Made by a program: the position numbers and the translations under genes. A model generated the notes under the pieces. It was not told where the DNA came from, did no database searches, and was given only the letters and a program-made list of their open reading frames with translations. From Noviherbaspirillum soli (GTDB lineage Bacteria; Pseudomonadota; Gammaproteobacteria; Burkholderiales; Burkholderiaceae_D), in the NCBI RefSeq assembly GCF_015352955.1, contig NZ_JACYOX010000008.1, positions 85,080-149,079 of the forward strand: a stretch of DNA of 64,000 bases. Reading direction: 5' to 3'. Shown one piece after another: positions 56,821-64,000 of the stretch. Positions within the stretch are counted from its first letter, which is position 1, and each line of letters begins with the position of its first letter.

Positions 56821-57741
56821 ATGTCCATGGCCGACCGCGACGGGAAAATCTGGAAGGATGGCGCACTGGTGGAGTGGCGCGACGCCACCATCCATGTGCT
56901 CACACATACGCTGCATTACGGCATGGGCGTGTTCGAAGGGGTGCGCGCCTACCAGACGCCGGAAGGCACCGCGATCTTCCGCCTGAAGGAACACACCCAG
57001 CGCCTGTTCAACTCGGCCAAGATCTTCCAGATGAACATTCCCTACGACATGGAAACCATCATGGCCGCGCAGAAGGAAGTCGTGCGCGCCAACCAGCTCG
57101 AATCCTGCTACCTGCGCCCGCTGGTCTGGATCGGCTCGGAAAAGATGGGCGTGTCGGCCCGCGGCAACACCATCCACGTGGCGATCGCCGCCTGGCCCTG
57201 GGGCGCCTACCTCGGCGAGGAAGGCATCACCAAGGGCATCCGGGTCAAGACCTCCTCCTTCTCGCGCCACCATGTGAACGTGTCGCTGGTGCGGGCCAAG
57301 GCCTGCGGCTATTACATCAACTCGATCCTGGCCAACCAGGAAGCGCTGGCCGACGGCTACGACGAGGCGCTCTTGCTCGACACCGACGGCTATGTGTCCG
57401 AAGGCTCGGGCGAGAATGTCTTCGTGATCCGCAACGGCAAGCTCTATACGCCCGACCTGGCTTCCTGCCTGGACGGCATCACCCGCGACGCGGTGCTGAC
57501 GATGGCGCGCGACATCGGCATCGAAGTCATTGAAAAACGCATCACCCGTGACGAAATGTACTGCTGCGACGAAGCCTTCTTCACCGGCACCGCGGCCGAG
57601 ATCACGCCGATCCGCGAACTCGACAACCGCCAGATCGGCGCCGGCCATCGCGGCCCCATCACCGAGAAGCTGCAGTCGCTGTTCTTCGACGTGGTGGCCG
57701 GCCGCGCGCCGCAGTACCGGCACTGGCTGACCCTGGTTTAA
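56821..57741 (+). CDS. ilvE: Branched-chain amino-acid aminotransferase
   Basis: A 306-aa fold-IV PLP transaminase. Landmarks are IWKDGALVEWRDATIHVLTH, HYGMGVFEGVRAY, the PLP lysine in VRAKACGYYINSILA, and DTDGYVSEGSGENVFVI. CTGGAGAAGACAAC precedes the ATG. A short zinc-ribbon gene follows 19 bp downstream and probably shares its transcript. Confidence 0.95.
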   Translation: MSMADRDGKIWKDGALVEWRDATIHVLTHTLHYGMGVFEGVRAYQTPEGTAIFRLKEHTQRLFNSAKIFQMNIPYDMETIMAAQKEVVRANQLESCYLRPLVWIGSEKMGVSARGNTIHVAIAAWPWGAYLGEEGITKGIRVKTSSFSRHHVNVSLVRAKACGYYINSILANQEALADGYDEALLLDTDGYVSEGSGENVFVIRNGKLYTPDLASCLDGITRDAVLTMARDIGIEVIEKRITRDEMYCCDEAFFTGTAAEITPIRELDNRQIGAGHRGPITEKLQSLFFDVVAGRAPQYRHWLTLV

Positions 57742-57760
57742 ACAAAACGGAAAACATGCA

Positions 57761-57961
57761 ATGAGTCAATCGCAACAACAAATGAGCCATGTGGAACTGG
57801 ACGGCGACGATCTGCCGGCCTTCTGCCCCAACCCATCCATGCCGATCTGGTCGTCCCATCCGCGGGTGTTCATCGACCTGGGCAACCAGGGCGAAGGCAA
57901 ATGCCCTTACTGCGGCACGGTCTATCGCTTAAAGCCCGGCGCGGTGCATCACGGCCACTGA
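57761..57961 (+). CDS. Small CHCC zinc-finger protein
   Basis: A 66-aa protein with the zf-CHCC pattern FCPNPSMPIWSSHP followed by KCPYCGTVYRL, giving Cys, His, Cys, Cys ligands. It resembles the zinc-binding domain of the mitochondrial NDUFS6 subunit and its bacterial relatives; its role is not established. It lies between ilvE and a SnoaL-like gene with gaps of 19 and 7 bp. Confidence 0.85.
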   Translation: MSQSQQQMSHVELDGDDLPAFCPNPSMPIWSSHPRVFIDLGNQGEGKCPYCGTVYRLKPGAVHHGH

Positions 57962-57968
57962 GGCATCG

Positions 57969-58400
57969 ATGCCCAAATCCAACAAGAGCATGGGCACGGC
58001 GGTGGACGCGGAAGCCGCGTTCTACGACGCCATTGCCCGCGCCGACATCCAGGCGCTGATGGCGCTGTGGGCCGAGGATGACGAGATCGTCTGCGTGCAT
58101 CCGGGCGGCGGCCGGCTGATCGGCCATGCCGCCATCCGCGCCTCCTGGGAAGCGGTGTTCGAGCGCGGCCCGGTGCACATCAGCGTGTCCCGCCTGCATG
58201 AAACCCACAACATGCTGACCGCGGTGCACAGCATCGTCGAGGAAATCCATCGCAGCGAAGGCCGCCAGCCGGACCTGCACATCATCGCCACCAATGTCTT
58301 CCTGAAAACGCCGCAGGGCTGGCGCATCGTGATCCACCATGCGTCGGTCGCGCCCGGCCCGGCGCCGTCGCACCAGCCGCCCGGCACCGTATTGCACTGA
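57969..58400 (+). CDS. SnoaL/NTF2-like protein
   Basis: A 143-aa NTF2-fold protein (AAFYDAIARADIQALMALWA, VCVHPGGGRLIGHAAIRASW, then TNVFLKTPQGWRIVIHHASV). It resembles the SnoaL-like group of uncharacterised ketosteroid-isomerase-fold proteins. No function can be given. Its stop overlaps the next start by one base, so it is in the ilvE operon. Confidence 0.75.
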   Translation: MPKSNKSMGTAVDAEAAFYDAIARADIQALMALWAEDDEIVCVHPGGGRLIGHAAIRASWEAVFERGPVHISVSRLHETHNMLTAVHSIVEEIHRSEGRQPDLHIIATNVFLKTPQGWRIVIHHASVAPGPAPSHQPPGTVLH

Positions 58401-59374
58401 TGGCAGCGATGGATTACCGCGCGCCACGCTGGCTGCCCGGCGGCCACCTGCAGACCATCTACCCGGCCACCATGATCGCCAAGCCGGCGGTGGCGATGCG
58501 GCGCGAACGCTGGGATGCGCCGGACGGCGACTTCATCGACGTCGACTTCCTAGACGGCCAGCCCGGCAAGCCGCTGGTGGTGCTGTTCCACGGGCTGGAA
58601 GGCTCGTCCGACAGCCACTATGCGCGCGAGCTGATGGCCTATGCCGCCGAACTCGGCTGGTCGGGCGCGATTCCGCATTTCCGCGGCTGCTCGGGGGAAC
58701 TGAACCGGGGGCCGCGCTTCTACCATTCCGGCGACGCCAGCGAACTGGACTGGATCCTGCGCCGCCTCAAGGACACGCCCGCGGCGCTTGCCGCCGGCCG
58801 GCTGTATGCGGTCGGCGTGTCGCTCGGCGGCAATGCGCTGCTGCGCTGGCTGGGCGAGTCGCAGCAGGCGGCAGGTTTCGTCGACGCCGCCTGCGCGGTG
58901 TCGGCGCCGCTCGACCTGGCCGGCGGCGGCGCGGCGCTGTCGTCGGGGCTGAACATGATCTACACCCGGGTATTCCTGAAGACCCTGAAGCCCAAGTGCC
59001 TGCAGAAGCTGGACCAGTTTCCCGGCCTGTTCGACCGCGCCCGGATGCTGGCCGCGCGCAACTTGTATGAATTCGACAATGTGGTCACTGCACCGCTGCA
59101 CGGCTACCGCGACACCGACGACTACTGGCACCGCGCCAGCGCGCGCCATGTGCTGAACGACATCACGGTGCGCACCCTGGTGCTGAATGCCCGGAACGAC
59201 CCCTTCCTGCCGGCCCGCCACCTGCCGCAGCAGGCCTCGCCCGCGGTCAGGCTGGAATATCCGCGCGAAGGCGGGCACGTGGGTTTCGCCACGGGCGCCG
59301 CGCCCGGCGCCAACAGCTGGCTGCCGCGCCGCATCGTGCGCTTTCTCGAAGGTGAGGACGCGCAAGCCGGCTGA
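58400..59374 (+). CDS. YheT-like alpha/beta hydrolase
   Basis: A 324-aa hydrolase of the YheT/ABHD family. The N-terminal PRWLPGGHLQTIYPA is diagnostic; the oxyanion region is LVVLFHGLEGSSDSHY, the nucleophile VGVSLGGNALLRWL, and the acid and His are in LNARNDPFLPARHL and EGGHVGFA. The substrate in this family is mostly unknown; esterase or lipid activity is assumed. ATGs at 58400 and 58409 are both possible. Confidence 0.88.
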   Translation: MAAMDYRAPRWLPGGHLQTIYPATMIAKPAVAMRRERWDAPDGDFIDVDFLDGQPGKPLVVLFHGLEGSSDSHYARELMAYAAELGWSGAIPHFRGCSGELNRGPRFYHSGDASELDWILRRLKDTPAALAAGRLYAVGVSLGGNALLRWLGESQQAAGFVDAACAVSAPLDLAGGGAALSSGLNMIYTRVFLKTLKPKCLQKLDQFPGLFDRARMLAARNLYEFDNVVTAPLHGYRDTDDYWHRASARHVLNDITVRTLVLNARNDPFLPARHLPQQASPAVRLEYPREGGHVGFATGAAPGANSWLPRRIVRFLEGEDAQAG

Positions 59375-59431
59375 CAGCGGCTGGCGCTAATATCACCACA
59401 TCGTTTCCGGTCATCAAAGAGAGCAGCCATC

Positions 59432-60022
59432 ATGGATGAAGTCGTCAAGCAGGCCATGGCCAAGTGGCCCAACGTTCCCCATTGCTACGGCTGGCTGGCG
59501 CTGGATGCGCGCGGCGGCTGGCGCATGCGCGACGAGGCGGCGCAGCAGGCCGGCCGGGCCGGCGACCGCATCGCCAATGCCGCCCTGCTGAACTTCATCA
59601 ACCGCAACTATGCGCATGACGAGAACGGCCGCTGGTACTTCCAGAACGGGCCGCAGCGGGTGTACGTGGACCTGGAAGCAACGCCCTACATCGCCCGCAC
59701 CGACCCGGCGCAGGGTTTCCTGCTGCAGACCGGCGAGGCGCTGGCCCAAATCGACCAGGCTTACATGACCGAACGCGGACAACTGATCCTGCAAGGCGGC
59801 GACAAGGTGGCGCTGCTGGATGACCGCGACCTGGCGCAATGCACCGGCGCGCTGGCCATCGATGGCGCGCCCGCCTCGGACGACAGGCTGATCGGCTGGC
59901 TGACCGAAGCCGCGCCGGCGCCCATGGCGATGCGGCACCAGGGCCGCGAACTGCCGGTGCAGCGCATCGACAGCGGCGAATTGGCGCAGCGCTTCGGCTT
60001 CGTTCCGCAGCCGCGCGCCTGA
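59432..60022 (+). CDS. Conserved hypothetical protein
   Basis: A 196-aa soluble protein with no motif that could be named. It begins MDEVVKQAMAKWPNVPHCYG, has FINRNYAHDENGRWYFQNGP and ends LAQRFGFVPQPRA. The sequence is coding-like: it fills the gap between two known genes and a weak purine-rich site (AAAGAGAGCAG) precedes the ATG. Homologues are expected in Burkholderiales but this could not be checked. It is convergent with the protease gene, 18 bp apart. Confidence 0.7.
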   Translation: MDEVVKQAMAKWPNVPHCYGWLALDARGGWRMRDEAAQQAGRAGDRIANAALLNFINRNYAHDENGRWYFQNGPQRVYVDLEATPYIARTDPAQGFLLQTGEALAQIDQAYMTERGQLILQGGDKVALLDDRDLAQCTGALAIDGAPASDDRLIGWLTEAAPAPMAMRHQGRELPVQRIDSGELAQRFGFVPQPRA

Positions 60023-60040
60023 CGCGCCGCAAAAGTAATT

Positions 60041-61537
60041 TCAGGGCTTGCGCGCGTCCTTGCTTTCCTTCAGTTCCTCGCGCCGCCGTTCCTGGAATTC
60101 CCGCTCCCGCGCATCGATGATGGACTGGTCGTAGAACGAGGCGTCGGAAGCACGCCGCGCGATCTGCAGCTGGTCCAGCGCCGCCGGCAGCGCGCCCTTC
60201 AGCGCATAGGATTCGGCCAGCGCCAGATGCTGCAGCGCCTGCCTGCCCTGCGCCGAATAGGCCCTGGCCAGATGATCCTGCACCTCGATGTCTGAACGGT
60301 AGAGCTGCGCCTGGTCGCGCAGGAAGCTCACCGCTTCATCATTGCGGCCGGAGGCGATCAGGGCGTCGGCATACTGCATCGCAAAGCCGCGCGAAATCGG
60401 AAAGGCCGAACGCGCCGCCTGCGCCTGCTTCAGCGCTTCGGCCGGCTGGCCGGCTGCCATCCTGGCCTCGATCGCCAGCGCCGCGATGGGCGCGCTGTCC
60501 TTCAGCGCCGCGGTCCTGGCATCCTCCACCAGCGCCAGCGCCTTCTTCGGATCGTCCTGGCGCAGCGCAATCATTGCCAGGCCGTATTTCGCGGCCGCGG
60601 TCTGCACCCGGCTTTTCAGCAGCAACTGGTTCTCGAAGGTCACCGTGCTGTCGCGCAGGCCCTGGGACGACAGGTCCTGCAGCACCCGCACCCGGGCCCG
60701 GATCAGCTGGAACTCGATGCTGTCAGCGCGCTGCCTGTAGCGCTGGTCACGGATGCGTGACTGGATATCGGCGATCCGCTCGGTGGTCAGCGGATGCGAC
60801 TGCAGGTAGGCCGGCGCGCCGTCACCGTAGTTGCGGCTGGCATTCTGCAGCCGTCCGAAAAAAGCCACCATGCCCGAGGTGTCGAAGCCGCCCTCGCCCA
60901 GGATCTGGAGGCCGACGCGGTCGGCCTCGCGCTCGGCGTCGCGGCTGAAGTTGAGCTGGCGCTGGATCGCATAACCCTGCCCGCCCATCATCGATGCCAT
61001 CGCCAGGTCGGGGCTCTTGCTGGCCGCCAGCGCGCCCAGCACCAGCGCCGCCAGCGGCACCAGCATGTCCTGCTTCTGGTTGCCCAGCATGCGGGCGATG
61101 TGCCGCTGCGACACATGGCCGATCTCGTGCGCCAGCACCGAGGCCAGTTCCGACTCGCTCTGCGCGGCCAGCAGCAGCCCCGAATGGACGCCGATGAAGC
61201 CGCCGGGCAGCGCGAAGGCATTCAGGGAGGCATCGCGCACCGGGAAGAAGAAGAAATCGTAGCCGGCCTCGCCGCGCACTTCCGGCCGGGCCGTCACCAG
61301 GCTGTTGCCGAAACCGTTCAGGTATTCCAGCGTCGGCGCGTCGTTCAGGTAGTCCCGGTCGCGGCGGATGTCGCGCATGATCTGCTCGCCCAGCTTGCGC
61401 TCCATGACGGGCGACAGATCCTCGCGCTCGCTGCCGCCGAGATTGGGCAGGTTCTGCGCCGCCACCGGCGCCAGCAGCGACTGGGCGGAGATCAGAAAGG
61501 CCGCGGCAAGGGCCGTGATGCGTGGTCGAATGGACAT
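60041..61537 (-). CDS. bepA: M48 metalloprotease with TPR region, BepA-like
   Basis: A 498-aa periplasmic protease/chaperone for outer-membrane protein assembly. A signal peptide (1-27, ending VAA/Q) precedes the zinc-protease domain with HExxH in LAHEIGHVSQRH near residue 130 and the third ligand region DAEREADRVG near 200. A TPR region fills the C-terminal 200 residues. This is the layout of E. coli BepA (YfgC). The ATG at 61537 gives the signal peptide; the one at 61561 does not. It is divergent from moaC. Confidence 0.88.
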   Translation of the reverse strand: MSIRPRITALAAAFLISAQSLLAPVAAQNLPNLGGSEREDLSPVMERKLGEQIMRDIRRDRDYLNDAPTLEYLNGFGNSLVTARPEVRGEAGYDFFFFPVRDASLNAFALPGGFIGVHSGLLLAAQSESELASVLAHEIGHVSQRHIARMLGNQKQDMLVPLAALVLGALAASKSPDLAMASMMGGQGYAIQRQLNFSRDAEREADRVGLQILGEGGFDTSGMVAFFGRLQNASRNYGDGAPAYLQSHPLTTERIADIQSRIRDQRYRQRADSIEFQLIRARVRVLQDLSSQGLRDSTVTFENQLLLKSRVQTAAAKYGLAMIALRQDDPKKALALVEDARTAALKDSAPIAALAIEARMAAGQPAEALKQAQAARSAFPISRGFAMQYADALIASGRNDEAVSFLRDQAQLYRSDIEVQDHLARAYSAQGRQALQHLALAESYALKGALPAALDQLQIARRASDASFYDQSIIDAREREFQERRREELKESKDARKP

Positions 61538-61630
61538 GAATGGTCGGGAATTGGGGAACAATGCACGGTGCTATGATACCCCCCGCCCGGCAACGTTCAA
61601 CCACCCCCTTTTCCCAAGCATTCGATCATC

Positions 61631-62131
61631 ATGAGCCACGACCAAGAAGCCGCCAACGCCCTCACCCATTTCGACGCCGCCGGACAGGCCCACATGGTCG
61701 ACGTCGGCGCCAAGGCAGACACCCACCGCATCGCGCTGGCCTCCGGCGTGATCAGGATGCGACCCGAAACCCTGGCGCAGATCCTGGCGGGCACCGCCAA
61801 GAAAGGCGACGTGCTGGGCATCGCCCGCATCGCCGCCATCATGGCTGCGAAGAAAACCAGCGACCTGATCCCGCTCTGCCACCCGCTGGCGCTGACCCGC
61901 GTGACGGTAGACTTCGAGCCGGACGAAAGCCGCAGCCAGGTGCTGTGCATCGCGCGGGTGGAAACCACCGGCAAGACCGGCGTGGAGATGGAGGCGCTGA
62001 CCGCGGTGCAGGTGGGTTTGCTGACCATCTACGACATGTGCAAGGCGGTGGACCGCGGCATGGTGATGACGGATGTGAAGGTGCTGGAGAAGCACGGAGG
62101 AAAGTCGGGGGACTGGGTAGCAGGGAGTTAA
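61631..62131 (+). CDS. moaC: Cyclic pyranopterin monophosphate synthase
   Basis: A 166-aa molybdenum-cofactor enzyme that forms cyclic pyranopterin monophosphate with MoaA. The blocks [36 protein letters not shown] and [20 protein letters not shown] are characteristic. Its 3' end is the left limit of the mobile segment that follows; the last ten residues look normal for the family. Confidence 0.94.
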   Translation: MSHDQEAANALTHFDAAGQAHMVDVGAKADTHRIALASGVIRMRPETLAQILAGTAKKGDVLGIARIAAIMAAKKTSDLIPLCHPLALTRVTVDFEPDESRSQVLCIARVETTGKTGVEMEALTAVQVGLLTIYDMCKAVDRGMVMTDVKVLEKHGGKSGDWVAGS

Positions 62132-62270
62132 GTACTTGAATCTAGAAGGTTTATTGTCTTAGCGCTGTCATTCTACCTAACTGCTTCGCGTCAATCTCCT
62201 AGCACTCCTCCAGCGCGGTAGATTGCATTTGTTCTGTTTTGCGCCAACCTTGTCCCAATGGAGCAAAGCA

Positions 62271-63284
62271 ATGGCATCAATACGTAAGCATGGCGAGGGC
62301 TGGCAAGCCCGTGTGCGCCGCAAGGGCTTTCCAGAGAGCACCCGAACGTTTCGGTCGAAATCCGATGCAGAACGGTGGGCACGCAGCGCCGAAGGGGAGA
62401 TGGAGCGCGGGGTATTCATCGACCGAACCCAAGCTGAGAACTGTACCCTTTCGGACGTTTTAGAAAGGTATCTGCAAGAGGTGAATCCGCTGCTGCGCGG
62501 CCACTCCGAGGGCAGGTACACGCTTAAAGCCATGCAGCGCGCTCGCATCGCTCAATTCAGCATGGCGGCCCTTACTCCTCAAGTAGTAGCGGAGTGGCGC
62601 AACGAATTGTTGGAGCGAGTCGCGCCCGGTACGGTCGTGCGTCATCTTGCGACCCTCAGTGCGGTCATCAACCACGCGCGTCGAGAATGGGGTATGCACA
62701 TCAGCAACCCGGTTCAAATGGTCCGTAAGCCTTCGCAACCTCCGGGCCGAAGCCGGGTACTAACTTACGACGAAGAAAAACGGCTGCTAGTCGCCGCTGC
62801 CCCGGTCGGACGGCGCTCTCCTTGGCTCCTTCCGGCTATTGTTATTTCGATAGAAACGGCAATGCGCCGAGGGGAACTGCTGGCGCTGCGCTGGCCCGAC
62901 GTGGACCTAGCGCGGCAAGTCGCTTATCTACGGATGACCAAGAATGGAGATTCCCGATTCGTCCCGCTGTCCTCACGTGCTGTTGAGGCATTGACCAATC
63001 TGAAACAATTGCAGCAAACGTCGCAGCTTCTGCTTAGTTCCCGTGACGACAGAGTGATACCAATGTCGGCTGCTGCTATTTCCAAGCGATTCGAGGCAGC
63101 ACGAGAGACCGCCGAGCTGGCGGACTTTCGCTGGCATGACCTGCGGCATACGGCTGCAACTAGGATCGCTCCGAAGCTCTCGAATCTGATTGAGTTGTCT
63201 TGCGTCACAGGACATAAGAGCATCGCTATGCTGAAGCGCTACGTTCATCCTGAAGCAGAGACATTGGCTAAGAAACTCGGCTGA
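62271..63284 (+). CDS. Tyrosine recombinase (phage/integrative-element integrase)
   Basis: A 337-aa integrase. The N-terminal arm-binding and core-binding parts take up about 1-160. The catalytic residues are visible: Arg in TAMRRGELLAL, Lys in MTKNGDSRF, HxxR in HDLRHTAAT, and Tyr in HKSIAMLKRYVHP. The start at 62271 (MASIRKHGEGWQARVRRKGF) is typical of integrases. It lies 139 bp after moaC with no tRNA nearby; the attachment site could lie at the 3' end of moaC. Base composition is clearly lower in GC than the neighbours, indicating transfer. Confidence 0.92.
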   Translation: MASIRKHGEGWQARVRRKGFPESTRTFRSKSDAERWARSAEGEMERGVFIDRTQAENCTLSDVLERYLQEVNPLLRGHSEGRYTLKAMQRARIAQFSMAALTPQVVAEWRNELLERVAPGTVVRHLATLSAVINHARREWGMHISNPVQMVRKPSQPPGRSRVLTYDEEKRLLVAAAPVGRRSPWLLPAIVISIETAMRRGELLALRWPDVDLARQVAYLRMTKNGDSRFVPLSSRAVEALTNLKQLQQTSQLLLSSRDDRVIPMSAAAISKRFEAARETAELADFRWHDLRHTAATRIAPKLSNLIELSCVTGHKSIAMLKRYVHPEAETLAKKLG

Positions 63285-63336
63285 GAGATGCACTACCCGT
63301 GATGCGGCGTATTCGTTGAAACCGTTGGCCCCACCC

Positions 63337-63858
63337 TCAGTGCGCTAGCAGCAGGTTCATGCCGGCATTCGTAAGGGCATACTCTCCGAAAGCTGAGCTA
63401 GCGGCAAGATCGTACGCCCGCGCTGCGCCCTCGGCAGTGCAGAAGTACCCAAGGTGGCGCTTAACTCCACTCACCATAATCTCTGCTGCGTAACTGTTCC
63501 TTGCTCGACTTACACCCTTATAGCCTGTCGAGTTATTTCGCCGCTTCGTGGTATTAGCCATGTTCTGGGTGCGTGTTACCAATCGCAGATTACTCGGGCG
63601 GTTGTTATAGGGGTTCCTGTCAATGTGATCTATTTCCATACCCTCCGGGATAGCGGCTCTACTGACAAGCATCCAAATAATCCGATGCTCACCGTAAGCA
63701 GTACCGGCTATTTCAATCTTCCTGTACGGCGTCTTGGTGCTTGGCTGACGCTTTGGCCCCTTACTCAGGCCACGTCGAAACAGCCGACCGTTCTCAGTGT
63801 CCAGAGTGAACAGGGCCTCCAGTGCGTCTACTGTGAATGGAATTGCATTAGCTTTCAT
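63337..63858 (-). CDS. HNH endonuclease with AP2-like DNA-binding domain
   Basis: A 173-aa phage-type protein. The HNH motif lies in MEIDHIDRNPYNNRPSNLRLVT near residue 90 (core DHIDRN, then NNRPSNLRL). A C-terminal AP2-like domain follows (STGYKGVSRARNSYAAEIMV, GAARAYDLAA). This combination is typical of mobile or homing endonucleases in phages and integrative elements. It is convergent with the integrase gene (52 bp between the stops) and presumably is part of the same element or a free-standing invader of it. Confidence 0.88.
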   Translation of the reverse strand: MKANAIPFTVDALEALFTLDTENGRLFRRGLSKGPKRQPSTKTPYRKIEIAGTAYGEHRIIWMLVSRAAIPEGMEIDHIDRNPYNNRPSNLRLVTRTQNMANTTKRRNNSTGYKGVSRARNSYAAEIMVSGVKRHLGYFCTAEGAARAYDLAASSAFGEYALTNAGMNLLLAH

Positions 63859-63941
63859 AGGTCTTTCCTTCTAAGAGCATCTAACAAAATGGAATTTTCG
63901 TTGTCATAGCAACTCGTCGATAATTATCGTGGCGAGGCAAT

Positions 63942-64000
63942 ATGGCACGCGAACTGGTTGATGATGAATTGTGGCAAACAGTCCGACCCCTACTGCCAGT
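63942..64000 (+). mobile_element. Start of an IS5-like transposase gene (cut by window end)
   Basis: The last 59 bases code MARELVDDELWQTVRPLLP in one open frame, matching the N-terminus of IS5/ISL3-type DDE transposases (DELWxxIxPLLP). The start is in an AT-rich gap. Only 19 residues are seen, so completeness of the element cannot be judged. Its left inverted repeat was not identified with confidence in 63859-63941. Confidence 0.75.

Noticed and set aside
62132..62270. A tRNA gene as the integration site
   Set aside because: No cloverleaf or T-loop-like GGTTCGAATCC was found between moaC and the integrase.

Overview
The window looks like chromosome of a GC-rich betaproteobacterium of the order Burkholderiales, most likely the Oxalobacteraceae (Herbaspirillum/Noviherbaspirillum/Massilia type). 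This is inferred from protein character, from the pgk-pyk-fba-purC-purE-purK block and from the aromatic-acid catabolism. No database search was possible. No rRNA, tRNA or CRISPR array was recognised.

Layout: (1) 93-4339: a DSF-type quorum-sensing module, an RpfC-like hybrid kinase converging on an RpfF-like synthase, which is co-transcribed with a ketoacyl-ACP synthase. (2) 4540-8200: an AraC regulator and pobA (4-hydroxybenzoate to protocatechuate), then an ABC substrate-binding protein behind a PcaR-like palindrome. (3) 8414-12249: two overlapping TPR-glycosyltransferase genes. (4) 12320-16201: a small island of Ysc-type type III secretion genes (sctD-sctE-sctF, a free-standing C-terminal domain of SctV, TyeA-like and SycN-like proteins, and a possible STAS protein) without the rest of the apparatus. 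(5) 16361-19168: gentisate dioxygenase, fumarylpyruvate hydrolase and a LysR regulator. (6) 19165-30289: a complete protocatechuate branch of the beta-ketoadipate pathway (pcaIJFHGBDC) running into livHMGF, with pcaR divergent and a clear PcaR-type operator between. Together with pobA this takes 4-hydroxybenzoate to succinyl-CoA and acetyl-CoA.

(7) 30290-36642: accessory stretch with a secreted seven-repeat RCC1-like protein, a bacterioferritin-like protein, GspB/GspA and a phosphoesterase lipoprotein. (8) 36688-46442: housekeeping genes (guaC, thpR, tcdA, pdxH, cfa, msrA) mixed with an atypical Nramp-like transporter, a serine-hydrolase-like lipoprotein that lacks its catalytic residues and a degenerate adenylation-domain stub. 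(9) 46482-54030: tsaC-type gene, purK, purE, purC, fba, pyk, pgk, all leftward. (10) 54179-57741: azlCD, two long imperfect intergenic repeats carrying palindromes, a threonine dehydratase and ilvE. (11) 57761-62131: small conserved genes, a BepA-like protease and moaC. (12) 62271-64000: left edge of a mobile element with tyrosine recombinase, HNH-AP2 endonuclease and the start of an IS5-like transposase.

The most interesting points are the RpfC/RpfF module paired with its own ketoacyl synthase, the reduced type III secretion island with an independently translated SctV C-terminal domain, and PcaR-type 15-bp sites at three places that suggest a wider pca regulon. Several calls rest on remembered family motifs, and this is stated where it applies.
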